The notes under the pieces: model-generated
Told to the model about the DNA's origin: nothing
What the model saw: only the letters and a program-made list of their open reading frames with translations
The model's database searches: none
Assembly: GCA_965240325.2 (NCBI GenBank)
Contig: OZ251222.1
Span: 682,001 to 746,000, forward strand
Length of the DNA stretch: 64,000 nucleotides
Reading direction: 5' to 3'
Source of the DNA: Rebecca billardiae RCC1528
Taxonomy: Eukaryota > Haptophyta
Program-made: the position numbers and the translations under genes
Shown here: one piece after another, positions 51,548 to 61,360 of the stretch
Layout: every line of letters starts with the position of its first letter
How positions within the stretch are numbered: position 1 is the stretch's first letter

Positions 51548-54500
51548 TCACTCGTGCGCGAGCGCTTCGTCGGGGTCGATGCGCAGGTCGCGCAGCTCGC
51601 GCTCGACAGACGCGACGATAGCTCGGCGCGCCGCGCCATCCGCGCCCGCCTCGGCGGCGAGGTAGCGGCGCAGCGCGCGCTCGCGCCGCGCGCGCTGCGC
51701 CGCCTCAAACTCGCCGCGCTGCGCAAAGTGCGTGCCGTTGCCGTGCTCGCAGCCGAGCACGTGTGCGTGCGCGTCGGCGCCGCAGTCGGCGAGGCAGTAG
51801 GCGCAGAAGTGGCAGCCGCACCGATCGCGCGCGCAGCGCAGCGCGCAGCAGCCGTCGAAGCCGCGCGCGCCGTCGAGCCACTCGGCAAACGCCATGCCGC
51901 AGCGCGGGCACTTGAGCGTGAGGATATGCTCGATGATGTGCGCACGCCGCTGCTCGAGCAAGCGCTCGGCCGCGCCGAGCGCTGCGAGACGCTCGGCGTC
52001 GGAGCGCGCGCGCTGGGCCGCGCGCTCCTCGCCGCGCGCCTCGGCGTGCTGCTCGCGCGCGCGCCAGTACGCGCCGAACGCGGCGGCGGTCGTGCGGCGC
52101 GCGAGCTCGCCATCCAGGTACGCGTGCGCGCAGCCATTGCCCGCCTGGACGCACGGCACGCGCCCGTCCGCGTCGAGCGCCGCCCCGCCGCCGCCGTCGG
52201 GCTGCGCGCACACCTGCACGTGCATGGAGAGGCAGAGCGAGCACACCGCGTGCCCGCCGCCCGCGCACTCGGCGCACTCGTCCGGCGGCACCTCCTCGTC
52301 GAAGCACACCGCGCACGTGCGCAGCGCGGCGCGCGCGCTCGCGGCCGCCGCCTCGCGCTCGGCCTCGGCCGCGCGCAGCGCCTCGTCGCTCGCCGCCCAC
52401 AGCGCCGCGCCCTCGAGCTGCGCCGCGCTCGGCCGCGCGCCCGGCGCGTCCGACAGCGCGGCCACGACGAGCGGCTCGCCCAGCGCAGCCGCCGCGGCGC
52501 GCGCGCCCTGCACCGAGCCCACGAGCGCGGCGCGCGTCGGCTCATCGGCCGCAAGCGCGCGCAGCACGCACACGCCAAACGCGAACACGTCAGACGCCGC
52601 GCTCGCGCGCGCACCGGGCTGGAGCAGCTCGGGCGCCATGTGGCCCTCGGTGCCCGCGCCCGCGCGCGTCGTCGCGCTCGGTACGCCGCCAGCGTGCCGC
52701 GCCTCCTCCGCGCGCGCCAGGTCAAAGTCGCCGAGCAGCACGCGGAACGGCTCGGCCGCGCCGAGCGGCCGCTCGGCCGCGTCGTCGCCCGGCAGCTGCA
52801 CGAACGCGTTCTCGAGCTTCACGTCGCCGTGCACCGCGCCGCGCGCGTGCAGGTGCGCGAGCGCGGCGAGCAGCTGCCGCAGCGCGCGCACGCGCACGGG
52901 CGCGACGCGCGCGTGCGTCGGCTCGAGCATCCGCGCGCGCGCCGCGCCGCCGCGCACCGCCTCGGGCGGCAAGCCAGCCGCCGCCTCGTCGCGCTCGAGC
53001 CAGCCGTGCAGCGTGCCGCCCGAGTAGAGCGGCGTCTGCACGAGCGCGCAGCGCGCGCCGCGCGGCTCGTCGACGAAGACGCCGGCCACGCGCGCGATGT
53101 TTGGGTGCGCGTGCGCCAGCGCGAACTCCACCTCGCGCCCGAGCCGCCGGCGCTCCGTGTCGCTCGCCAGCGGGTAGACCTTCAAGACGACGCGCTCGCC
53201 CGCGAACGCGCGCAGCAGCACCTCGTGCCGCGCGCGGCCGGGCGCCGCGCCGTCGGGCCACTCGCACGGCTCGTACTGCGCGAGCGTGCGCCCGTGCAGC
53301 CACGCCGGCCGCGCGCCCGCGGGCAGCGCGCCCGCGCCGTCGAACACGCCGGGAAGCATCGCGGGCAGCTCGGGGAACGGCCCGCCCGCCAGCTCGTACA
53401 GACGGTCGAGCGAGCGCTCGCGCGCGCGCTGCGTGCGCTGCGCGCGCCGCTGCGCGTTGACGAGCGCGCGACGCGCGCCGTCCACGTCGCCGCCGTCCTC
53501 ATGCGCATCCTCGAGCGCACGGCGGGCGTGGCGCAGCGCGCGACTCGCCGCCTTGCAAGCCTCCTCGCGCTCGCGCAGCTCGTGCGCGCCGTGCGCGCGC
53601 TCAGTGGGCGGCAGCGCGCGGATCTCGCGCGCCTCCGCCTCCGCCTCGCGCGCGAGCGCGCGCGCGCGCTCCGCCGTCGCGGCGAGCTCGTCACACGCGT
53701 CCGCGCGCGCGCGCGCCGCGTCAGATAGGCGGCCAGCTCCACCGCCATTGCCGGTGAGGGCATCGCGTGCCGCGTCGCACAGGCCGGGCATGGCGAGCGC
53801 CCACGCCGAGGCGCACGCGCCGTCGTCCGCGTCAGCGTACGTGCCGCGCGCCGCGAGGGCGATGGCCTGGCGCGCCACCTCCGCCCACGCGGCCGCGAGC
53901 GCCGCGCCGCCCGCGCCCGCGCCAGATGGCGGCGCTGTGGTATCGTGCGCGTGCAGCGCCGCGCCCATCGCGCGATCGAGTGCGCGAGAAGGCGGCAGGG
54001 GCGCCGGAACGGTTCCGTCGCCGGCTGGCGGGTGCGGCTGCTCTGGCGTGCCAGCGCGCTCGAGCGCCGCGCGCAACGCGCGCGCCTCGCGCCGCAGCGC
54101 CGCAGCGCGCTGCTGCGAGTCCGCGAGCGCGTCGAGCGCGCACGCGGCGTGCGCCTCGAGCGCGGCGCACAGCTCGGCACGCCGCGCGTCGCGTCGCGAC
54201 AGCCGCGCCTCGTCCACGCCGCCGCGGCCGAGGGCGGCGCGGATCGCAGCCTGCTCGGTGGCGAGCGCGGCGCGTGCTGCGTCCGCCGCGCGCCGCCGCT
54301 TGGCAAGCGTCTCGAGTGCGGCCTGGCCGCCGAGAGCGCGGGGAGGCGCAGAGGCGGCGAGTGGCACGTGCGGAAAGCTCGCAGGCGCGGGCGGTGCGGC
54401 CGCGGCCGGGGCCTCGGATGGCGGTGCGAGCGACCACAGCCGCACACTCGCGTCGGCAGACGCCGACACTGCCCAGCGGCAACCGCCGTCCGCGCTGGAG

Positions 54501-56830
54501 ATCGCCACCGAGTTCACCCAGTTGGTGTGCCCATCGAGGGTGTGCACGCATGCGCCCGACTGCAGGTCCCACAGCCGCACACTCCTGTCGTTTGACGCGG
54601 ACACGGCCCAGCGGCAGCCGCCGTCTGCACTTGAGATCGCCACCGAGTTCACCCAGTTGGTGTGCCCCTCGAGGGTGCGCACGCATGCGCCCGATTGCAG
54701 GTCCCACAGCCGCACACTCTTGTCGGCAGACGCGGATACGGCCCAGCGGCAACCGCCGTCCGCGCTGGAGATCGCCACCGAGTTCACCCAGTTGGTGTGC
54801 CCATCGAGGGTGTGCACGCATGCGCCCGACTGCAGGTCCCACAGCCGCACACGCGTGTCGTTTGACGCGGACACGGCCCAGCGGCAGCCGCCGTCCGCGC
54901 TCGAGATCGCCACCGAGTTCACCCAACATGTGTGCCCCTCGAGGGTGTGCACGCACACGCCCGACTGCAGGTCCCACAGCCGCACACGCGTGTCCCATGA
55001 CGCGGACACGGCCCAGCGGCAGCCGCCGTCTGCACTTGAGATCGCCACCGAGTTCACCCAGTTGGTGTGCCCCTCGAGGGTGCGCACGCATGCGCCCGAT
55101 TGCAGGTCCCACAGCCTCACACTCGTGTCAGCAGACGCTGATATGGCCCAGCGGCAGCCGCCGTCCGCGCTCGAGATCGCCACCGATCGCACCCAGTTGG
55201 TGTGCCCCTCGAGGGTGTGCACGCGTGCGCCCGACTGCAGGTCCCACAGCCGCAGAGTGTTGTCCCATGACGCGGATATGGCCCAGCGGCAGCCGCCATC
55301 CGCGCTCGAGATCGCCACCGAGTTCACCGCACTGGTATGCCCCTCAAGCGTGCGCACGCACTTCTCCTTCGACCTTGGGATCACTGCCTGCTCGGCGCCG
55401 AGTGCGGGGTGCGCTGCGTCCGCCGCTCGCCGCCGCTCGGGAAGCGCCTCGAGCGCGGCCTGGCCGCCGAGGGCACAGGGCGGCGCGGGTGCGACGAGTG
55501 GCGCGTGCGGCTTGCTCGCAGATGTGGGCGGTGCGGCTGCGCCCGGCGCCTCGGATGGCGGTGCGAGCGACCACAGCCGCACACTCGTGTCGTGGGATGC
55601 GGACACTGCCCAGCGGCAGCCGCCGTCCGCGCTCGAGATCGCCACCGAGCTCACCGCACGGGTGTGCCCCTCAAGCGTGCGCACGCACTCCTCCATCGAT
55701 CTTGGGATCACCGCTTGTTCGGTGCCGAGCGCGGCGCGCGTGACGTCCGCCGCTCGTTGCCGCTCGGCGAGCCCCTCGAGCGCGGCCTGGCCGTCGAGAG
55801 CGCGTGGAGGCACGGGGGGGGCGCGCTGTGGACGCCGCGCGTGAAAGCGCCGCCTCGCCGGCTGCGCTGGTGCCTCAGATGGCGTTCCGACAGACCACAG
55901 CTGCACACGCGTGTCGGCGGACGCGGACACTGCCCAGCGGCAGCCGCCGTCCGCGCTCGAAATCGCCACCGAGTTCACCCGGTCGGTGTGCCCCTCGAGA
56001 GTGTGCACGCATGCGCCCGATTGCAGGTCCCACAGCCGCACACTCGTGTCCCATGACGCGGACACGGCCCAGCGGCAGCCGCCGTCCGCGCTCGAGATCG
56101 CCACCGAGTTCACCCCCCATGTGTGCCCCTCGAGGGTGCGCACGCACGCGCCCGATTGCAGGTCCCACAGCCGCACACTCGCGTCCCATGACGCGGACAC
56201 GGCCCAGCGGCAGCCGCCGTCCGCGCTCGAGATCGCCACCGAGTTGACCTCGCGGGTGTGCCCCAGGAGGGTGCGCACGCACACGCCAGACTGCAGGTCC
56301 CACAGACGCACACTCTTGTCGTCAGACGCGGACACTGTCCAGCGGCAGCCACCATCCGCGCTCGAGATCGCCACCGATCGCACCCAATTGGTGTGCCCCT
56401 CGAGAGTGCGCACGCATGCGCCCGATTGCAGGTCCCACAGCCGCACACTCGTGTCCCATGACGCGGATACGGCCCAGCGGCAGCCACCGTCCGCGCTCGA
56501 GATCGTCACCGATTGCACCTCGCTGGTGTGCCCATCGAGGGTGCGCACGCATGCGCCAGACTGCAGGTCCCACAGCCGCACACTCGTGTCGTGTGACGCG
56601 GATACAGCCCAGCGGCAGCCGCCGTCCGCGCTCGAGATCGCCACCGATTGCACCTCGCGGGTGTGCCCCTCGAGGGTGCGCACGCATGCGCCAGACTGCA
56701 GGTCCCACAGGCGCACACTCTTGTCGGCAGCCGCGGACACGGCCCAGCGGCAGCTGCCGTCTGCGCTCGAGATCGCCACCGAGTTCACCGAGATGGCGTG
56801 CCCCTCGAGGGTGCGCACGCACGTCTCCAT
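51548..56830 (-). CDS. WD40-repeat / protein kinase / RING-type E3-like fusion protein
   Basis: 1,760 residues, one exon, from the ATG at 56830 (METCVRTLEGHAISVNSV). Fifteen WD40 repeats of about 42 residues are arranged 7 + 1 + 7. Each block is followed by a related linker (GGQAALE.L.ERRRAADA). A helical region (about residues 830-1180) precedes a kinase-like domain. Its ATP-site Lys lies in RVVLKVYP, the catalytic loop is HGDVKLEN, and LGDFDLA takes the place of DFG, then MAPELLQPG. From about residue 1500 there is a RING-like CAVCFDEEVPPDECAECAGG with CSLCL. A second Cys-rich block, LKCPRCGMAFAEWLDG to FCAYCLADCGADAHAHVLGC, gives a RING/IBR-like ubiquitin ligase arrangement. This looks like a scaffold that senses partners through propellers and could phosphorylate and ubiquitinate them; activity is inference. 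The single exon and homogenised repeats are unusual. Confidence 0.82.
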   Translation of the reverse strand: METCVRTLEGHAISVNSVAISSADGSCRWAVSAAADKSVRLWDLQSGACVRTLEGHTREVQSVAISSADGGCRWAVSASHDTSVRLWDLQSGACVRTLDGHTSEVQSVTISSADGGCRWAVSASWDTSVRLWDLQSGACVRTLEGHTNWVRSVAISSADGGCRWTVSASDDKSVRLWDLQSGVCVRTLLGHTREVNSVAISSADGGCRWAVSASWDASVRLWDLQSGACVRTLEGHTWGVNSVAISSADGGCRWAVSASWDTSVRLWDLQSGACVHTLEGHTDRVNSVAISSADGGCRWAVSASADTRVQLWSVGTPSEAPAQPARRRFHARRPQRAPPVPPRALDGQAALEGLAERQRAADVTRAALGTEQAVIPRSMEECVRTLEGHTRAVSSVAISSADGGCRWAVSASHDTSVRLWSLAPPSEAPGAAAPPTSASKPHAPLVAPAPPCALGGQAALEALPERRRAADAAHPALGAEQAVIPRSKEKCVRTLEGHTSAVNSVAISSADGGCRWAISASWDNTLRLWDLQSGARVHTLEGHTNWVRSVAISSADGGCRWAISASADTSVRLWDLQSGACVRTLEGHTNWVNSVAISSADGGCRWAVSASWDTRVRLWDLQSGVCVHTLEGHTCWVNSVAISSADGGCRWAVSASNDTRVRLWDLQSGACVHTLDGHTNWVNSVAISSADGGCRWAVSASADKSVRLWDLQSGACVRTLEGHTNWVNSVAISSADGGCRWAVSASNDRSVRLWDLQSGACVHTLDGHTNWVNSVAISSADGGCRWAVSASADASVRLWSLAPPSEAPAAAAPPAPASFPHVPLAASAPPRALGGQAALETLAKRRRAADAARAALATEQAAIRAALGRGGVDEARLSRRDARRAELCAALEAHAACALDALADSQQRAAALRREARALRAALERAGTPEQPHPPAGDGTVPAPLPPSRALDRAMGAALHAHDTTAPPSGAGAGGAALAAAWAEVARQAIALAARGTYADADDGACASAWALAMPGLCDAARDALTGNGGGAGRLSDAARARADACDELAATAERARALAREAEAEAREIRALPPTERAHGAHELREREEACKAASRALRHARRALEDAHEDGGDVDGARRALVNAQRRAQRTQRARERSLDRLYELAGGPFPELPAMLPGVFDGAGALPAGARPAWLHGRTLAQYEPCEWPDGAAPGRARHEVLLRAFAGERVVLKVYPLASDTERRRLGREVEFALAHAHPNIARVAGVFVDEPRGARCALVQTPLYSGGTLHGWLERDEAAAGLPPEAVRGGAARARMLEPTHARVAPVRVRALRQLLAALAHLHARGAVHGDVKLENAFVQLPGDDAAERPLGAAEPFRVLLGDFDLARAEEARHAGGVPSATTRAGAGTEGHMAPELLQPGARASAASDVFAFGVCVLRALAADEPTRAALVGSVQGARAAAAALGEPLVVAALSDAPGARPSAAQLEGAALWAASDEALRAAEAEREAAAASARAALRTCAVCFDEEVPPDECAECAGGGHAVCSLCLSMHVQVCAQPDGGGGAALDADGRVPCVQAGNGCAHAYLDGELARRTTAAAFGAYWRAREQHAEARGEERAAQRARSDAERLAALGAAERLLEQRRAHIIEHILTLKCPRCGMAFAEWLDGARGFDGCCALRCARDRCGCHFCAYCLADCGADAHAHVLGCEHGNGTHFAQRGEFEAAQRARRERALRRYLAAEAGADGAARRAIVASVERELRDLRIDPDEALAHE
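54440..56830 (-). repeat. 126-bp WD40-coding DNA repeats in two blocks
   Basis: Units of about 126 bp with near-identical nucleotide words (complement of AGCAGTGCGGACGGCGGCTG-like) encode the WD40 repeats. Third positions are conserved as well as residues, pointing to recent duplication or gene conversion. The linkers between blocks (near 55400-55560 and 55720-55870) are also copies of each other. Confidence 0.85.
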
Positions 56831-57246
56831 CGCTCCTGGGATCGACCCTTCAGAAGCTGAAAGCTGTGGAGTCGGAGCGTGTCCACGTGGGTGAGCAACC
56901 TCCCTTGGTCCTGGACAGATCACTTTCGATCACCGCAGTCGACTGATGATGAAAGTGACTAAGTGAGTACTTTTCGACACGTTTTTGGTATGTGCTCCAA
57001 CCTGTACAGCGATTCATGTATTACTACTATTACTTGTAGAGGCGTAGTAATCTTCGCCGACGGGCGCGACGATCGTCCGGTCATCTATTAATGTGCGCTA
57101 TGAAAAATTACCTCATGGGCGACGATGGCTGCGGCGTGATGGGGGAAGTAGAGCGCCGGGCGGCGCGCGGAGGAGCGGGCGGCTACGCCCGGCGCTAGGC
57201 GCGCGGGGCTCGCGCGGGGCGGCGACGGCTTCGCCCGTCGCCAGCG
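56831..57246. other. Intergenic, no gene seen
   Basis: The upstream region of the WD40-kinase gene and the decayed sulfotransferase-like gene. AT-richer from 56920 to 57080. No motif is named. Confidence 0.5.
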
Positions 57247-58297
57247 GTGCACGCTCATGCTGCTCGGCGGCCTCGCGCTCGCTCGGAACAGCTGCGCCCG
57301 GCAGTGGGCGACGCGCATGCGCGGCAGCTGCTGGTCGTAGGCACGCAGTCCTCTGCCACCTCCGCCATGTCGCGCGCGCACTGCGCCCTCGGCCTCGAGG
57401 CGGGGCACGAGACGTCGAACACGGCGCACAAGCTGTGCCGCGACGGCATCGTGTCCTGGTTCCACTCGGTGCGCTTCCTGCGCCCGGACTCGTTCAACGC
57501 GTTGTCGGCACGCTAGCTGTGCGCCGAGCTGCGGCCGCGCTCGGGATTCACCCCGCGCATGTGGCGCGAGGCGCGCGCCGCGTGCCCCCCGCGCGCGGCC
57601 AACGGCGGCGCGTGCGAGCGCGCGGACTGCGGGCGTGCTGCCGGCTGAGTGGGGCTGCGCGCGCGCGCACCTGGCGGCTGGCAGGCTGCTCGTGCGAGAC
57701 GCCGTTCGCGCGCTCGCTGCTGCAGGTGCGCCATCCGCTGCGCGTCATCGAGTCACTCGCCGTCAAGTTCTGCGCGGGACCCGACGCGCCGCTCGGCGCC
57801 GACCTCTGCGGCGTGTGCGCGGCGCCCCGGTCGGCGCGCGCCGCGCGGGGCGAGTCCAGCCACACGTGCCTCGGCGCGCTCGCCGCGTACTGGGTGGCGC
57901 ACACGGCGGACATATGCTCGAGTAGGCGATGCGCGCGGGCGCGCTGCACGGGGCGTACCGCGTGGAGACGGGGGACGCGTGCGCCGTCGCGCGCCTCGGC
58001 GGCTTCGTCGCAAGCCCCGGCACTCCCGCGCTGCACCTGCCGTCGGAGGCGGCGGTGTTGCGAGCGTGCGCCCAGCGCGGCGGCGCTCGCACGCGCGCCG
58101 TGCCGCGCGTCAACCAGCGCAACCGCGGGACGCTGCGTGTGAGCGCGCGCACGCTCCACGGAGTGAGCGCCGAGCTCGGTGCGCGCGTGCGCCCGCTCGC
58201 GCTCGAGCTCGGGTACACCGCCGCCGAGTACGAGGCCGCGCCTGCGTGCGGCGCTGAGCCGGCGCGTCGGGGCCGCCGCCGACAGGCGCAACATTAG
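57247..58297 (+). pseudogene. Decayed sulfotransferase-like gene
   Basis: LLVVGTQSSATSAMSRAHCA followed by GLEAGHE and CRDGIVSWFHSVRFL resembles the start of algal sulfotransferase-like proteins. An in-frame TAG interrupts at 57514-57516. After CERADCG a 50-bp intron (donor 57635 gtgctg, acceptor ending 57684 ggcag) restores CETPFARSLLQVRHPLRVIE in the next frame. Around 57915-57930 the frame must shift again to reach AMRAGALHGAYRVETGDACA and VARLGGFVASPG. The last part ends at 58297. No ATG start is evident. One nonsense and one frameshift make it a likely pseudogene; sequencing error is the alternative. Confidence 0.6.
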
Positions 58298-58599
58298 CCT
58301 CGGCGACGTGCCCGTCGCGCGGCCGCCGATCGCGCGCGTGTTCTGCCAGCGCCGCAAGCGGCAGAACGATTGGCGCGAGCCGGCGCAGGCCGTTTGGGCG
58401 CGGTGAATCTGCTACTCTTACGAACAAGCTACGGGTAGCGAGTCCAGTATGGGGGGCCCGGTAGACTGACTGTACTAAGTACGACAGTTTACTAGTAGTA
58501 CTTGAGTACGAGACGCACACAGCTCATAGCTACCAGTTTCCAGGTCTCAGGTGTGCAGGCGAGACGATTGACGCCCAGCACGGCTCGCCAGACGCAGCC
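58298..58599. other. Spacer with a third copy of the dispersed repeat
   Basis: About 300 bp upstream of the NIPSNAP-like gene. At 58510-58526 and 58556-58578 it carries the two halves of the 57-bp repeat found at 29363 and 32285 (GAGACGCACACAGCTCA and CAGGCGAGA-GATTGACGCCCAG), split by about 29 bp. Confidence 0.65.
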
Positions 58600-59616
58600 A
58601 TGCTTCTTGGCCTTGCGGCGCGTTCGCTGCGTCATGGATCCCTCCCCACCAGCGGCGGGCGGCGCCTTCTTGGCACTGCGGCCGGTCTGTACGCCGTCAA
58701 CCGCCTCTATGTGCCCCGGAGCATCCTCGCCGCCCGCCACGGCGCGCTCCGCACGGCGTGGTACGAGGCGACGGTGATGGCTCGGAACTGCCCGGCCAAA
58801 ATTGACATCCTCGGCTTGTGGATTCGCAAGCCAGGCGAGGACACGTGCGCGGCCATCGACGGCACGAGTATGGCGCCTATCGACGACCCGCATCCATCTC
58901 CCTTCGGAGCCCTCACCAACTATGCGACGAGCATCGCCAAATACGACTCGCCCGCGCACATGCAACACGCCATTGAGATCGCGTTGCGCGACCAGCGCAT
59001 CTCAGATGCGCTGGGCAAGGCGCCCCTCGTGGACGACGCGGTGCGCGTCGAGCGTGTTCCTATGGTGCGCGTCCCCGTGGCGATGCCCTCCCCGACTGTC
59101 GAGCTCCACTCAGCCAAGGTGTACGAGGTGCGCGCGTACACTCTCAAAGGTTACTCGCCCTTCTCAGCAGCGACCGGCGCGCCGACCGATGGCAAGGGCG
59201 AGGCCTATGTGCGCTGGATCGAGGAGAAGTTCCGGCCTGTCTTCGATGCCGAGGGCGGACGCATTGCGTGCTTCCTGATGCAGTGTGACGTTCCGGCGCA
59301 GGTGTCGAGCTGCCGCAGCGCCGCGAGCGGGTCGCTCGACCAGACCTCGATCAACTTGGACGACCAGCCCCCGCACGTCGTGTGGGTCGCTGAGTGGGAC
59401 AGTCGCGAGCAGGCGGATGCCGTGTACGCCAACCTCATGTCGCGGCCGGGCGCGTTCGAGGGGAACCCCTTCGCCACCCCGGAGGGCACGCTGAGCGGGT
59501 ATGCCCGCGTCGAGGTGACGTGGTCGGAGGGGCTCACGCTCGGCACGCTGATTGAGTCGTCAACAGTCGGCAGCACTTACGAGGACCGCCACTTCCACCA
59601 GCCCAGGCAGCACTAG
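58600..59616 (+). CDS. Uncharacterised protein with a NIPSNAP/dimeric alpha-beta-barrel-like region
   Basis: 338 residues, one exon, ATG at 58600. The first 45 residues are Arg/Ala/Gly-rich without acids (MLLGLAARSLRHGSLPTSGG), which fits a mitochondrial or other organelle presequence. The middle is polar and unknown. Residues about 180-290 (KVYEVRAYTLKGYSPF, AYVRWIEEKFRPVFDAEGG, HVVWVAEWDSREQADAVY) follow the strand-helix-strand pattern of NIPSNAP or ABM-type ferredoxin-like domains, with a long helix and a closing strand. That assignment is by eye and modest. No catalytic residues can be named. Its 5' flank carries the dispersed repeat. Confidence 0.6.
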   Translation: MLLGLAARSLRHGSLPTSGGRRLLGTAAGLYAVNRLYVPRSILAARHGALRTAWYEATVMARNCPAKIDILGLWIRKPGEDTCAAIDGTSMAPIDDPHPSPFGALTNYATSIAKYDSPAHMQHAIEIALRDQRISDALGKAPLVDDAVRVERVPMVRVPVAMPSPTVELHSAKVYEVRAYTLKGYSPFSAATGAPTDGKGEAYVRWIEEKFRPVFDAEGGRIACFLMQCDVPAQVSSCRSAASGSLDQTSINLDDQPPHVVWVAEWDSREQADAVYANLMSRPGAFEGNPFATPEGTLSGYARVEVTWSEGLTLGTLIESSTVGSTYEDRHFHQPRQH

Positions 59617-59875
59617 CCTGTATTAGGGTCACAATGTAGTACGCGACTGTAGTAGGCACGTGCGCTGCAACGGCAGCAGCACCTACGACATCTATACGGA
59701 TCATCAAAGTTACCATAGTAGTGACGATCGATCGGCGCGCGCGCGCTTGACGACGAGTTGACGATGCAATCTGAGATTGCAGTGTATGCTGCGAGGCCCG
59801 GCGCCGAATCAGAAGCCGCGGCACCGCGCCCGCCTGATGAGTCGGCACGCTACTGCCCGCCTGAGGCCCCGGTCA

Positions 59876-60967
59876 CTAGAGCATGAGACGAGCAGTAGCA
59901 GCCACCGATGCCGTCATCTGCGGAGAGTGCGTGTGCGACCCACTCTTGCGATCGAAGCTGCCCTCGCTCCCATCAGCGTCGCCTGCCCCCGGCGGGGACG
60001 ATTCCGGCTCAGCGGACGGGGCGGCGGCCGTGACCAGACCAACAGAAAGGAGGATGAGGAGCGCACCGACCAAGCTCTGCGCACACTCCGCAGGCGAGCC
60101 ACTCGTCGCCGGCGCGAGGGCGAGCTGCAGAGCGTACGCGGACACCACCTCGGTCGAGTACCACATGGCCGCCCTGCTCGCCTTGAGCTTGGACATGCCG
60201 TAGGCCACGCCGAGCTGCGCGGGGAAGGCGACCGCTGCCATCGCCAGCGCGGGCCACGCGACCCGTGCACGCGCCGCCGCGCGTGGTGGGGGCTCGCCGC
60301 GCGCTGCAGCGACGAGCGGCGCACACGCCATCGCGGCCAACGCCCCGCTGAACACCATCACGAACGAGTGCGTCTGCATGCGCGCGCCGAGGTGGCGCAT
60401 CAGCACGTTCTGGCAGCCTCGGGAGAGGGCGTACCCGAGGCCGCACAGAGTGCCGACGTGGCGGCCGCTCGGGCGCGGGGCGGAGGCGGTGAAGTCCGGA
60501 TGCGCGATGAGGACGACTCCCGCCATGGCGAGCACGCCACCAACCCCTTCGATTGCGTGCCACGGTTCTCGCAGCACCATCGCGCCGACTGCAGCGGTGA
60601 TGAGCACCGAGAGCTGCTGCAGGGTCACGGCGTCGCCGACCGGCAGCCGCGAGTAGCTGACGAAGCCCATGCCCATCATGAGTAGGTTGTTGACGGAGCG
60701 GACGGCAAGGAGAGCCGAGTGCGGCTTGGTGTCTCCAAGCCACACGTGCAGTGGGATTCTAGCGGAGAGGAGGAGCGCCACACCGCCCGCTGCTTGCACG
60801 CTCGCCTTTATGAAGAGCAGCTCGAACACGCCAAGGGCGCCGGTGCTCGCAACAGCCTGTACGAGGTAGGCCTGGAGCGCCATGCCAAGCCCGCTCGCAA
60901 CGAGGGCGCTCGCGGGTAGGCATCCGCGGCAATCGAGGCGGAGCCGTGGAGAGGCCTCATCATACAT
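59876..60967 (-). CDS. EamA/DMT-superfamily transporter
   Basis: 363 residues from an ATG at 60967 (MYDEASPRLRLDCRG). About ten hydrophobic segments lie in two EamA-like halves: ALVASGLGMALQAYLVQAVA and VFELLFIKASVQAAGGVALL in the first, VGTLCGLGYALSRGCQNVLM and WPALAMAAVAFPAQLGVAYG in the second. The SYSRLPVGDAVTLQQLSVLI segment, with LREPW and GVVLIAHPDF, is the typical end of the first EamA unit. Such proteins move small metabolites or nucleotide sugars across membranes; the SLC35G-like group is nearest, substrate unknown. The C-terminus is a hydrophilic Ser/Glu/Gly tail. The frame is open upstream of 60967, but no earlier ATG is present. Confidence 0.82.
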   Translation of the reverse strand: MYDEASPRLRLDCRGCLPASALVASGLGMALQAYLVQAVASTGALGVFELLFIKASVQAAGGVALLLSARIPLHVWLGDTKPHSALLAVRSVNNLLMMGMGFVSYSRLPVGDAVTLQQLSVLITAAVGAMVLREPWHAIEGVGGVLAMAGVVLIAHPDFTASAPRPSGRHVGTLCGLGYALSRGCQNVLMRHLGARMQTHSFVMVFSGALAAMACAPLVAAARGEPPPRAAARARVAWPALAMAAVAFPAQLGVAYGMSKLKASRAAMWYSTEVVSAYALQLALAPATSGSPAECAQSLVGALLILLSVGLVTAAAPSAEPESSPPGAGDADGSEGSFDRKSGSHTHSPQMTASVAATARLML

Positions 60968-61360
60968 CCGCGCGCATGCGTAATTGTACGTGATCGGGGC
61001 CGCGCTGCCGGGATGTCGTCGGGTCGTCGGGATCTTTTGAATTTTTTCCCCAGCGGCACTCGGACGCACGCGCGGCGTGACGGCGCCGCCGCTAATGTCG
61101 CCCTACGTACTTTATGGCGCTCGGAGCCCCGGGGCGTCCGCCTCGCTGACCGTCATTGATACATAGTACTACGATGCAGCTCTGATACGACCGTTGCCTG
61201 GCTGGGCGCTGCGCAGGCTTGTGCAGTCTCGCCGCCCTCGGGCTCGGCGGTTACAGCGCCGCAGAATACTGCGGACTCTTCGTCAAAATCCTGCTGGCCC
61301 GAGGCCCTGCGGCTGGGCGAACCATCGTCATCGATGACTGGCGCGGCGCCTGATGGCTGA
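60968..61360. other. Intergenic, no gene seen
   Basis: 393 bp between the EamA gene start and the 3' end of the prolyl hydroxylase gene on the same strand. It holds the promoter of the former and the 3' UTR of the latter. No motif is assigned. Confidence 0.5.

Noticed and set aside
56831-56923. Longer N-terminus for the WD40-kinase protein
   Set aside because: The frame extends upstream only with a GTG. The first ATG at 56830 starts at the first WD40 repeat.
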